From Rathayibacter sp. VKM Ac-2760 (GTDB taxonomy: Bacteria; Actinomycetota; Actinomycetes; Actinomycetales; Microbacteriaceae), in NCBI RefSeq assembly GCF_009834185.1, contig NZ_CP047173.1, positions 930,001 through 994,000 on the forward strand: a stretch of DNA of 64,000 nt, in the 5' to 3' direction. How positions within the stretch are numbered: the stretch's first letter is position 1; each line of letters starts with the position of its first letter. Shown one piece after another: positions 54,127 to 61,159 of the stretch. Position numbers and translations under genes: made by a program. The notes beneath the pieces were generated by a model. That model did not search any database. It worked only from the letters and a program-made list of their open reading frames with translations, and was not told the origin of the DNA.

Positions 54127-54183
54127 GAGGAGGCCGGGCGGCGAGAACCTGAGCGCGGACGGGCTTGACGACCCCCGTTCCCT

Positions 54184-54189
54184 TACCGT
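54184..54189 (+). promoter_or_regulatory. Leaderless-type -10 of the TolB-like gene
   Basis: TACCGT, 7 nt before the ATG at 54197; favours that start over the GTG three codons earlier. Confidence 0.45.
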
Positions 54190-54196
54190 GGTGCGC

Positions 54197-55111
54197 ATGG
54201 CCCGCTCACTGCTCCCCGACCAGACCTGCCGGATCCGCGTGCTCGACGTCGCGACCGGCGAGGCGACGACGGTGTTCTCCTCCGACTCGCTGCTCGTGGA
54301 GGCGCCGAACTGGTCGCCGGACGGGTCGTTCCTCGTGGTGAACGGGGACGGCGGGCTGTACCGGCTGCCGCTCGGGGGCGCTCCGGTCGGTCCCGGTGGG
54401 CTCGAGGCGATCCCGCTCGACGGCGTGCCGGAGGAGCTCAACAACGACCACGTGCTCGCTCCCGAGGGCGGGACGGCCTACGTCTCGGCGCGCGACGGGC
54501 ACCTCTACGCGGTGGCCATCGACGGCTCGGCGCCCGCGCGGCGGCTCACCTCCGCCGGGCCCGTGCCGCGCTTCAAGCACTACCTCCACGGCGTCTCGCC
54601 CGACGGCCGCCTGCTCGCGCTGATCGGCGGCGGCGAGGACGCCACCGGCCGCTGGGTCACCAACGTCTACACGATGCCCGCCGCGGGCGGACCGCTGACC
54701 GCGCTCACCGACGACGCGCACCCGGACGACGGCGTCGACTTCTCCGCCGACGGGGAGTCCCTGTACTTCAACTCCGAGCGGGAGGGCGGCGTCGCGCAGC
54801 TGTTCCGGATGCGGCGCGACGGCTCCGGGCTCGAGCGTGTCGCCGTGTCCGAGACCGTCGACTGGTTCCCGCACGTCTCGCCCGACGGAGCGCACCTGCT
54901 CTACCTCGCCTATCCCGCCGGGACTCTCGGGCATCCGGAGAACCTGCCGGTCGAGCTCCGGCTGATCGCGCTCACCGGGCGCGCGGCCGGCGACGGCTCG
55001 CCCGGCCGCGTCGTGCAGTCGCTCTTCGGCGGCCAGGGCACGATCAACGTCGCGGGCTGGTCGCCGGACTCGACCCGCTTCGCCTACGCGGACTACCCGC
55101 TCGGCAGCTGA
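54197..55111 (+). CDS. TolB-like beta-propeller protein
   Basis: 304 residues made of repeated PD40/WD40-like blades (NWSPDGSFLVVNG, HGVSPDGRLLALIGG, DFSADGESLYFNSER, HVSPDGAHLLYLAYP, GWSPDSTRFAYADYP). No signal peptide, so unlike TolB it is probably cytoplasmic. Such stand-alone propellers occur widely in Microbacteriaceae and have been seen near biopolymer or transport genes; no function can be given. It is divergent from the mrp operon. Confidence 0.86.
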   Translation: MARSLLPDQTCRIRVLDVATGEATTVFSSDSLLVEAPNWSPDGSFLVVNGDGGLYRLPLGGAPVGPGGLEAIPLDGVPEELNNDHVLAPEGGTAYVSARDGHLYAVAIDGSAPARRLTSAGPVPRFKHYLHGVSPDGRLLALIGGGEDATGRWVTNVYTMPAAGGPLTALTDDAHPDDGVDFSADGESLYFNSEREGGVAQLFRMRRDGSGLERVAVSETVDWFPHVSPDGAHLLYLAYPAGTLGHPENLPVELRLIALTGRAAGDGSPGRVVQSLFGGQGTINVAGWSPDSTRFAYADYPLGS

Positions 55112-55179
55112 CGGGGCTCCTGCCGCGCGGCGCTGCGGCTCCCTGCGCGACCGGGGCTCGGGGCGCACCTCGGGCTCGT

Positions 55180-55633
55180 GGAACGTGCTCGGGCTCGTCG
55201 GATCGAGCGGTTACGGCGTGCCGGGGGTGTTTCTGCGAGCCAGAGGTTCGGCTGGTGGATGTTCGGCTCGTGGAACGTGTCCGGGCTCGCGGGATCGAGT
55301 GGTTCCGGCGTGCCGAGGGTGTTTCTGCGAGCCGGAGGTTCGGCCCGTGGATGTTCGGCTCGCGGAACGTGCTCGGGCTCGTCGGATCGAGCGGTTTCGG
55401 CGTGCCGAGGGTGTTTCTGCGAGCCGGAGGTCCGGCAGGTGGATGTCCGGCTCGTAGAACGTGCTCGGGCTCGTCGGATCGAGCGGTTTCGGCGTGCCGA
55501 GGGTGTTCCTGCGAGCCGGAGGTCCGGCCGGTGGACGTCCGGCTCGTGGAACGTGCCCGGGCTCGCGGGATCCGGCCGATCCGGCGAGCCGAAGGTGATT
55601 CCGCGAGCCGGAGCTGCCGGGCGGCATATCGCG
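55180..55633. repeat. 92-bp minisatellite, about 4.9 units
   Basis: Units begin at exactly 55180, 55272, 55364, 55456 and 55548; the first four are 92 nt and about 90 percent alike, and the fifth diverges and fades out near 55633. A typical unit starts GGAACGTGCTCGGGCTCGTC, contains GTGTTTCTGCGAGCCGGAGG and ends GTTCGGCTCGT, with CGAGCC and GGCTCG complementary inside it. Because 92 is not a multiple of three, no frame is kept from unit to unit, so it is not a protein repeat. It fills most of the 590-nt gap between the TolB-like and aldo-keto reductase genes; nothing else is seen there. Confidence 0.9.
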
Positions 55634-55701
55634 CCTGAGTGCTTGCTCCGCATGCGGGTCCGGGGATCGGCGGCGCGGGCCGCGGCGGGTTGAATCGAAG
55701 G

Positions 55702-56679
55702 ATGACGATCGACAGCGCAGCTCCGTCCCACGACTCCCTCACCCGCGTGCCCCTGGGCGACTCCGGCATCGAGGTCTTCCCGCTCTCGCTCGGCGGCAAC
55801 GTCTTCGGCTGGACCGCGGGGAAGCAGACCTCCTTCGACGTCCTCGACGGCTACGTCGCCGCGGGCGGCGACTTCATCGACACCGCCGACTCCTACTCCG
55901 CCTGGGTGCCCGGCAACAAGGGCGGCGAGTCCGAGACGATCATCGGCGAGTGGCTCTCGCGCCGCTCCGGCTCGCGCGACGACGTCGTGATCGCGACCAA
56001 GGTCAGCCGGCACCCGGAGTTCCTCGGTCTCGCCCCGGACACCGTCCGCCGAGCCGCCCGTGCCTCGCTCGAGCGCCTGCGGACCGACCGCATCGACCTC
56101 TACTACGCGCACTTCGATGACGACGCCGTCCCGCTCGAGGACATCGCCCGCGTCTTCTCCGAGCTCGTCGACCAGGGCCTCGTCCGCGCGATCGGAGTCT
56201 CGAACTTCAGCGCCGACCGCATCGCCGAGTGGCTGCGCCTCGCGAAGGAGGAGGGGCTGCACGCCCCGGTCGCGGTGCAGCCGCACTACAACCTGGTCGA
56301 GCGCGGCATCGAGGCGGACGTCCTGCCGCTCGCCCGCGAGGCCGGGCTCGCCGTCGTGCCGTACTACGCACTCGCCTCCGGATTCCTCACCGGCAAGTAC
56401 CGCGACGGCTCGACGCCCGACAGCCCGCGTGCTTCGGGTGCCGCTCAGTACCTCGACGCCCGCGGGCGCCGCGTGCTGGCCGCCCTCGATGCGGCCGCGG
56501 CCGCTCACGACGCCGAGGTCGCGACCGTCGCCCTCGCCTGGCTCCGCTCGCAGGACGGCGTCGCCGCCCCGATCGCGAGTGCCCGCGTGATGGAGCAGCT
56601 GCCGTCGCTCGTCGCCTCCGCGACGCTCGAGCTGACGGCGGACGAGCTGGCCGCGCTCGACGCGGCGAGCCGCTCGTAG
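55702..56679 (+). CDS. Aldo/keto reductase
   Basis: 325-residue NADPH-dependent (beta/alpha)8 reductase, YajO/YghZ-like. The tetrad can be followed: Asp in DFIDTADSYS, Tyr in the same segment, Lys in VIATKVSRH and His in LYYAHFDD. C-terminal cofactor residues lie in APIASARVMEQL. The chosen ATG has GAAGG next to it and TTGAAT 6 nt upstream; the earlier in-frame start lies in the repeat region. Substrate unknown. Confidence 0.9.
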   Translation: MTIDSAAPSHDSLTRVPLGDSGIEVFPLSLGGNVFGWTAGKQTSFDVLDGYVAAGGDFIDTADSYSAWVPGNKGGESETIIGEWLSRRSGSRDDVVIATKVSRHPEFLGLAPDTVRRAARASLERLRTDRIDLYYAHFDDDAVPLEDIARVFSELVDQGLVRAIGVSNFSADRIAEWLRLAKEEGLHAPVAVQPHYNLVERGIEADVLPLAREAGLAVVPYYALASGFLTGKYRDGSTPDSPRASGAAQYLDARGRRVLAALDAAAAAHDAEVATVALAWLRSQDGVAAPIASARVMEQLPSLVASATLELTADELAALDAASRS

Positions 56680-56721
56680 TCGATCTCCCAGCAGGAATCG
56701 CCGCGTCGATACGGCCGGTCC

Positions 56722-56847
56722 CTGGTGATCGAGTAGCCCGCGCAGCGGGCGTATCGAGATCCACCAGCGTCAGAAGTCGAGTCCGCAGACCCGCCGTGCT
56801 GAGGACGCCGGTCTCGATACGCCCCTGCGGGGCTACTCGACCAGCAG
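56722..56847. repeat. Interspersed repeat pair with conserved spacer
   Basis: Copies at 56722-56762 and, inverted, 56810-56847. The spacer contains GAGTCCGCAGACCCGCCGTGC, nearly the same as in the pair at 28528-28652, which indicates one larger bipartite element. The 312-nt stretch before tRNA-Thr holds this pair and the tRNA promoter only. Confidence 0.8.
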
Positions 56848-56929
56848 GTCTGCGGACGTCTCTTCCGAGGGATCCACCCCGCCCGAAGCACCCCTCCGGC
56901 CCGCGGTCATCACCGCCCCGCGGAGGTGC

Positions 56930-56935
56930 TATCGT
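56930..56935 (+). promoter_or_regulatory. Probable -10 of the tRNA-Thr/tRNA-Met unit
   Basis: TATCGT, about 57 nt before tRNA-Thr. Confidence 0.4.
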
Positions 56936-56991
56936 CTAACGGTGCCAAATCGCGGGCACGCCCCGAGAGGGGCAGTCAGACCCGCAGGTGC

Positions 56992-57063
<72 letters not shown>

Positions 57064-57096
57064 CCGTTCCCGGCAGGCCAGCCTCCGGAGACGTGC

Positions 57097-57170
57097 GGCG
57101 GGGTAGCTCAGGTGGTTAGAGCACACGGCTCATAATCGTGGTGTCGCGGGTTCAAGTCCCGCTCCCGCTA
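57097..57170 (+). tRNA. tRNA-Met (anticodon CAT, elongator type)
   Basis: 74 nt; acceptor GGCGGGG pairs with TCCCGCT (G-T at both ends), discriminator A; anticodon loop CTCATAA; T stem GCGGG/CCCGC. The paired first position argues against the initiator tRNA. 33 nt after tRNA-Thr, so cotranscribed. Confidence 0.94.
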
Positions 57171-57176
57171 CATCCA

Positions 57177-57211
57177 GAAGGCCCCGGTTCGCACGTCGAA
57201 CCGGGGCCTTC
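57177..57211 (+). terminator. Terminator after tRNA-Met
   Basis: Perfect 15-bp stem (GAAGGCCCCGGTTCG and complement), 5-nt loop, starting 6 nt after the tRNA. Confidence 0.75.
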
Positions 57212-57232
57212 GTCGTCCCGCCTGCGCCTCCT

Positions 57233-57295
57233 CCGCGAGATGCCACTTGTGAGCGCGACACGCCGCGAAAGGCGCGCACAAGTGGCATCTCGCGG
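57233..57295. repeat. Inverted repeat with 19-bp perfect arms
   Basis: Arms CCGCGAGATGCCACTTGTG and its exact complement around a 25-nt loop that itself contains GCGCG/CGCGC. It lies between the tRNA terminator and the glpX stop, and could end the opposing glpX transcript or be a small non-autonomous element. Confidence 0.7.
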
Positions 57296-57301
57296 ACTCG
57301 G

Positions 57302-58156
57302 TCAGACCTCGCAGCCGGCGAAGAGGACCTCGGGGGAGGACACGAGGTCGTCGAGGGTCAGCAGACGGGTGAGGTCGTGGCCGGCGGCGAGGGCGTTCGA
57401 GCGCTCGAGGTCGGTCTGCGGGGCGAGGCGGCCCTCCATCACTCCATCGAGGGCGCGGACGGCGCAGGCGGCGACGACGCCCTCGGGGGTGCCGCCGACG
57501 CCGAGCACGAGGTCGACCGACCCGGCAGGATCCGCCGCCTCGATCGCGACCGAGACGTCGCCCTCGCCGCGCAGCGACAGCGCGACACCGGCCTCCCGGA
57601 GGGCGGCGATCAGCCCGGCGTGCCGCGGCTTGTCGAGCACGGCGACCACGAGCTCGGAGACCGGCTTGCCGAGGGCGTCGGCCAGCCGCCGCGCGTTCTC
57701 GGCGGGCGGCAGGTCCAGCCCGACGACTCCCGCCCCCGCTCCGGAGCAGACGAGCTTGTCCATGTAGAAGACGTCGCGCGGATCGAGCATCGTGCCGCGC
57801 GGTGCGAGCGCGATGACGCAGACCGAGCCGGGGATCCCCTCCGCCGTCAGCCGCGTGCCGTCGAGCGGGTCGACCGCGACGTCGCACGAGGGGGAGCCGG
57901 CTCGCCCGAGCCGCTCGCCGTTCGCGAGCATGGGGGCGTCGTCCTTCTCGCCCTCGCCGATCACGACGACGCCCGCGAACGGCGCCTCCGCCAGCACCGC
58001 CCGCATCGCCGCGACCGAGGCCGCGTCGGCGGCGAGCTTGTCGCCCCGGCCGTACCAGGCGCGCGCCGCCTCCGCCGCCGCCCGGACGCTCGCGACCACC
58101 GCCTCCCGCAGCTCGAGGGAGTAGGTCGGCGACGCGATCAGCCGGACCTCGCTCAC
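57302..58156 (-). CDS. glpX: Class II fructose-1,6-bisphosphatase-like protein (GlpX family)
   Basis: 284 residues, somewhat short against about 320-340 for GlpX. Conserved family signatures: AWYGRGDKLAADAASVAAMR, VVIGEGEKDDAPML, VDPLDGTRLTA (metal-binding Asp, Asp), VFYMDKLVC and VLGVGGTPEGV. It could be the gluconeogenic bisphosphatase or a paralogue. Unusually, its GTG overlaps by 4 nt the stop of the PhzE-type gene, so it would be expressed under the same Trp-codon leader. Ends beside a large inverted repeat. Confidence 0.88.
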   Translation of the reverse strand: MSEVRLIASPTYSLELREAVVASVRAAAEAARAWYGRGDKLAADAASVAAMRAVLAEAPFAGVVVIGEGEKDDAPMLANGERLGRAGSPSCDVAVDPLDGTRLTAEGIPGSVCVIALAPRGTMLDPRDVFYMDKLVCSGAGAGVVGLDLPPAENARRLADALGKPVSELVVAVLDKPRHAGLIAALREAGVALSLRGEGDVSVAIEAADPAGSVDLVLGVGGTPEGVVAACAVRALDGVMEGRLAPQTDLERSNALAAGHDLTRLLTLDDLVSSPEVLFAGCEV

Positions 58157-60027
58157 GCGCGCGCCGGCTGCGACGTCGCGGTGCGGACCAGGCGCTCGAG
58201 CGTGCGCAGGCCGTCCGAGGAGAGCACCGACTCCAGGTGGCCCTGCACCGAGGCGACGGCGCGGCCCCGGAGCGCATCGACGATCCCCGTCGCCGGGTCG
58301 CGCGAGATCTCGAGTTCGAGCAGCGGAGTGCTCGACACGTCCGCACCCGCGACCGAGGAGAAGGTGTTGTAGAAGCCGATCGCCGCGTCCTCGCCGAACA
58401 CGTCCACCGCCAGCCGCACACCCTGCCGCGGCGCGGGCAGCGGCTCCACCGGCAGTCCGGCGAGCAGCGACAGCATCTGGTGGCTGAGGCAGACGGCGAG
58501 CATCGGCCGCTCGGACGCGAGCCGCTCGGTCATCAGCGCGCGCAGCCGGGCGATCCGCGGCTCGGAGTCGTCCCGCGGATCCCCGGGGCCGGGACCGAAC
58601 ACCACGAGGTCGTCGCTCAGCACGTCCTCGACGCTCGACCAGCGCTCGACCCGGGCGTCCATGCCGAGGTGGCGCAGCTGGTGCGCGAGCATCGTCGTGA
58701 ACTGGTCCTCGTTGTCGACGATGAGCGCCGTGTGCCCGGCGAGCCCCTCGATGTGCTCGGGCGCCTGCGGCCGCAGCCAGAAGGAGGCGAGCCGCTCGTT
58801 GCGCGCCTCCAGCGCCTCCTGCACGCCGGGCTGCGCGTTGAGGTCGATCGCCGGCGGGATGTCGCGGTGCGGCAGCAGCCCCAGGGCGGAGAGCACGCCC
58901 GAGGCCTTCGCCCGCGTCTCGGCGACCTCGCCCTCCGGCGTGGAGTGGCGCACGAGCGTCGCCCCGGCCGGCACGGTCAGCCGGCCGTCGGCGCGCAGGT
59001 ACGCGGTGCGGATCAGGATCGGCGCGTCGACCGTGTAGCCGTGCTCCTCCGGCTCGAACAGCGCCAGGACGCCGGAGTAGTAGCCGCGCGGCTCCTTCTC
59101 GTACTCCGCGATGACGGCGCAGGCGTTCTCCATCGGGGAGCCGGTGACGGTCGGCGCGAACATCGTCAGCCGCAGCACCTCGCGGACGTCGAGGTCGGTG
59201 CGCCCCTCGAGCAGGTACTCCGTGTGGCTGAGCCGCGACATCTGCTTGAGGAACGGGCCGAGGATCCGCCCGCCGTTCGGGCAGACCGCGCTCATCATCT
59301 TCATCTCCTCGTCGACCACCATGAAGAGCTCCTCGCTCTCCTTGACATCGGCGAGGAACGCCAGCACCTCGGCGCCGGTCGGGCCGGCCGCGGGGTGGCG
59401 GAAGGTGCCGCTGATCGGATTCATCATCGCCACGCCGTCGCGCACCGAGACGTGCCGCTCCGGCGTCGCGCCGACCGCGGTGACGGTCGGCGAGCCGGCC
59501 GGGCCCGGGGTGTGGATCGCGAAGGTCCAGTAGGCGCCCGACTCGTCGGTCAGCAGCCGGCGGAACCAGGCCAGCACCGCCTCGACCGGGGGTGCGTCGG
59601 TGTGCGCGACGAACGCGCGGTTGATCACGAAGTTGGCGCCCTCGCCCCGGCCGATCTCGTCCTCGATCACGCGGCGCACGATGTCGGCGTACTCCTCGTC
59701 CGGCACGTCGAAGCCGCGCTCCTCGACGGGGATCTCGCGCTCGGGCAGCAGCCGCAGCACCTCGGCCAGCGGCACGCTCTCGCGCTCGCGGACCACGAGG
59801 TTCCGCAGCGGGGCGCCGTCGTCCTTCGCCGCGAAGCCGCGCTCGCGCACCTGGCGGTAGGGCACGAGGGTGAGCACGTCGGCGCCGTCGAGCGGGATGT
59901 CGGCGAGACCGTCGACGTCGACGACGTCGCCGGTGAAGACGTCGACGTCCGCCCGGCCCTGCCGGAGCACGACCGCGAACGGCAGCGATCCGTCGGAGGC
60001 GAGGATGCGGGAGAGGAGCGAGGTCAT
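58153..60027 (-). CDS. Fused TrpE/TrpG-type synthase of the PhzE subgroup
   Basis: 624 residues. A chorismate-binding domain covers about 100-390 and a class I glutamine amidotransferase about 430-610, with nucleophile Cys 513 (AVCLSHQML) and His 597/Glu 599 (GHLES). Segments MMNPISGTFRHPAAGPTG, VVDEEMKMMSAVCPNGGRIL and MFAPTVTGSPMENACAVI follow PhzE (2-amino-2-deoxyisochorismate synthase) rather than housekeeping TrpE. No other phenazine genes are near. A leader peptide with two adjacent Trp codons precedes it, which points to tryptophan control, so anthranilate synthase activity is possible. AAGGA about 6 nt before the ATG. Confidence 0.87.
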   Translation of the reverse strand: MTSLLSRILASDGSLPFAVVLRQGRADVDVFTGDVVDVDGLADIPLDGADVLTLVPYRQVRERGFAAKDDGAPLRNLVVRERESVPLAEVLRLLPEREIPVEERGFDVPDEEYADIVRRVIEDEIGRGEGANFVINRAFVAHTDAPPVEAVLAWFRRLLTDESGAYWTFAIHTPGPAGSPTVTAVGATPERHVSVRDGVAMMNPISGTFRHPAAGPTGAEVLAFLADVKESEELFMVVDEEMKMMSAVCPNGGRILGPFLKQMSRLSHTEYLLEGRTDLDVREVLRLTMFAPTVTGSPMENACAVIAEYEKEPRGYYSGVLALFEPEEHGYTVDAPILIRTAYLRADGRLTVPAGATLVRHSTPEGEVAETRAKASGVLSALGLLPHRDIPPAIDLNAQPGVQEALEARNERLASFWLRPQAPEHIEGLAGHTALIVDNEDQFTTMLAHQLRHLGMDARVERWSSVEDVLSDDLVVFGPGPGDPRDDSEPRIARLRALMTERLASERPMLAVCLSHQMLSLLAGLPVEPLPAPRQGVRLAVDVFGEDAAIGFYNTFSSVAGADVSSTPLLELEISRDPATGIVDALRGRAVASVQGHLESVLSSDGLRTLERLVRTATSQPARA

Positions 60028-60075
60028 CGTGGTCCTTGGGTCGGGGTGTCCCTCACCCGGGCCCCGACATGCAGA

Positions 60076-60100
60076 ACGACCGCCCGGTCGAGGCGGTCGT
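60076..60100 (-). terminator. Attenuator-like hairpin in the leader of the PhzE-type gene
   Basis: 9-bp perfect stem (ACGACCGCC / GGCGGTCGT) with a 7-nt loop, between the leader peptide stop and the structural gene, followed on the minus strand by TCTGCATG. Position fits the terminator of an attenuator; the alternative antiterminator pairing is not resolved by eye. Confidence 0.55.
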
Positions 60101-60129
60101 GTGCGAGAGGAGTCTGCGCGTCGGCCTGC

Positions 60130-60171
60130 CTAGGAGGCGGGCCACCAGGGGCGGAGGGTCGACGTGAGCAC
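60130..60171 (-). CDS. Leader peptide with tandem Trp codons
   Basis: 13 residues, VLTSTLRPWWPAS, GTG start and TAG stop. TAGACT lies 6 nt before the GTG, so the leader peptide mRNA is itself leaderless. Two adjacent TGG codons at 9-10 are expected by chance only rarely. The gene starts 142 nt before the PhzE-type ATG with a 9-bp hairpin between, the arrangement of transcription attenuation: ribosome stalling at Trp codons when charged tRNA-Trp is low would favour readthrough. Too short to be found by ordinary gene callers. Confidence 0.7.
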   Translation of the reverse strand: MLTSTLRPWWPAS

Positions 60172-60177
60172 GGGGGA

Positions 60178-60183
60178 AGTCTA
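60178..60183 (-). promoter_or_regulatory. Leaderless-type -10 of the Trp leader peptide
   Basis: TAGACT on the minus strand, 6 nt before the GTG of the leader peptide, the same geometry as at ordinary genes in the window. Confidence 0.55.
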
Positions 60184-60212
60184 GGGGAGGCGCCGCGCGG
60201 GCGGCCACTCGG

Positions 60213-61001
60213 TCACGGGGTCGTCGCGCCCTGCGCGTCGGCGATCCGCTCGGTGGGCTCGCCGCGGAGCGTCCGGAGCAGGAGGGTCGCGCCGGCCGTC
60301 GCCGCCGGCGTCGCGACCACGGCGCCGCCGGGGACGAGGAACGCCAGGTAGACGGCGATGCCGAAGCCCAGCGACACCGCCCGGTGCTCGCCGAGGAGCC
60401 GGCGGCGCTCGCCGAGAGTGAGGCCGCGCGCCTCGCCGGCGAACCCGGTCAGCTCGAGGGCGAGGGCCCGCCCGCCGACGAGCGCCCCGGCGATCAGCCC
60501 GATCACCTGGCCGACGACGGGGATGACGCCGAGCAGCACCAGCACGACGCCGATGCCGAGCGAGGTGGCGACCAGCACGGCGGAGTCGCGGAGCGAGCGG
60601 CCGAGTCCGCTCCAGAAGCCCGACTCGTGCTCGTCCGGCACACCGCCGAGCTCGTTCTCGACGCCGCGCCAGATCCGCTCGTAGAACGGATCGCCGACGA
60701 GGAGCGTGATCGCGGCGAAGAGGACGACACCGAGCGCGATCAGCGCGCCGACCGCGGCGATCGAGAGCAGCAGGCGGACGGTGCCCGCCCAGGTCGCGTC
60801 CCAGGCGTCCGCGAAGGGCGTCAGTGCGAGCACGACGCCGTCGATCCGGGTGAGGACGAGCACCAGGACGCCGACGAAGACGAGCCCGACGATCAGCGGC
60901 GGGATCGCGCCGAGGAGCATCGCCCGGGGCGAGCGGACCCAGGTGCCGAACCCCCTGCCGAAGAGCCGAGCGCCGAGGGCCAGGTCGCGGAGGATCGCCA
61001 T
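60213..61001 (-). CDS. EI24 domain (CysZ-like) membrane protein
   Basis: 262 residues with four or more membrane spans (about 30-50, 75-100, 140-170, 218-240) and the family segment LLVGDPFYERIWRGVENELGG. EI24/CysZ proteins include sulfate permeases, but many actinobacterial members have no tested function. GAGGAT about 8 nt before the ATG. Its stop is 30 nt upstream of the leader peptide promoter on the same strand. Confidence 0.86.
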   Translation of the reverse strand: MAILRDLALGARLFGRGFGTWVRSPRAMLLGAIPPLIVGLVFVGVLVLVLTRIDGVVLALTPFADAWDATWAGTVRLLLSIAAVGALIALGVVLFAAITLLVGDPFYERIWRGVENELGGVPDEHESGFWSGLGRSLRDSAVLVATSLGIGVVLVLLGVIPVVGQVIGLIAGALVGGRALALELTGFAGEARGLTLGERRRLLGEHRAVSLGFGIAVYLAFLVPGGAVVATPAATAGATLLLRTLRGEPTERIADAQGATTP

Positions 61002-61136
61002 GGCTCGATCCTCGCAGAAGCGCCGTTACGCGATCGATGCAGAGCGCTGTGCCGCGGGGGATGTGCGGATGTTCAGGCCGCTGATAGACATCAGCCAGGC
61101 GCCCCGGGGACAGCTTCGGCGCCGGTCCAGCTTCCA

Positions 61137-61150
61137 CCTTCTCGAGAAGG
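61137..61150. promoter_or_regulatory. Palindrome covering the ribosome site of the surface protein gene
   Basis: CCTTCTCGAGAAGG, perfect 14-bp dyad, whose right arm is part of the AAGGA ribosome site 6 nt before the ATG region. In RNA it could hide the site; as DNA it could be an operator. Confidence 0.35.
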
Positions 61151-61159
61151 AATGCATCC

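Noticed and set aside
51516..54152. Plus-strand open frame of 878 codons across mrpA
   Set aside because: Antisense to mrpA, charged low-complexity product, no start signals.
55180..55633. CRISPR array
   Set aside because: Units are contiguous 92-nt repeats with no unique spacers and no cas genes nearby.
55093..56508. Reading frames across the 92-bp repeat (both strands)
   Set aside because: The unit length is not a multiple of three, so peptide repeats cycle through frames; no ribosome site or promoter of the usual type.
57302..60027. Phenazine biosynthesis cluster
   Set aside because: Only a PhzE-like gene is present; no phzA/B, D, F or G-type genes adjoin it.
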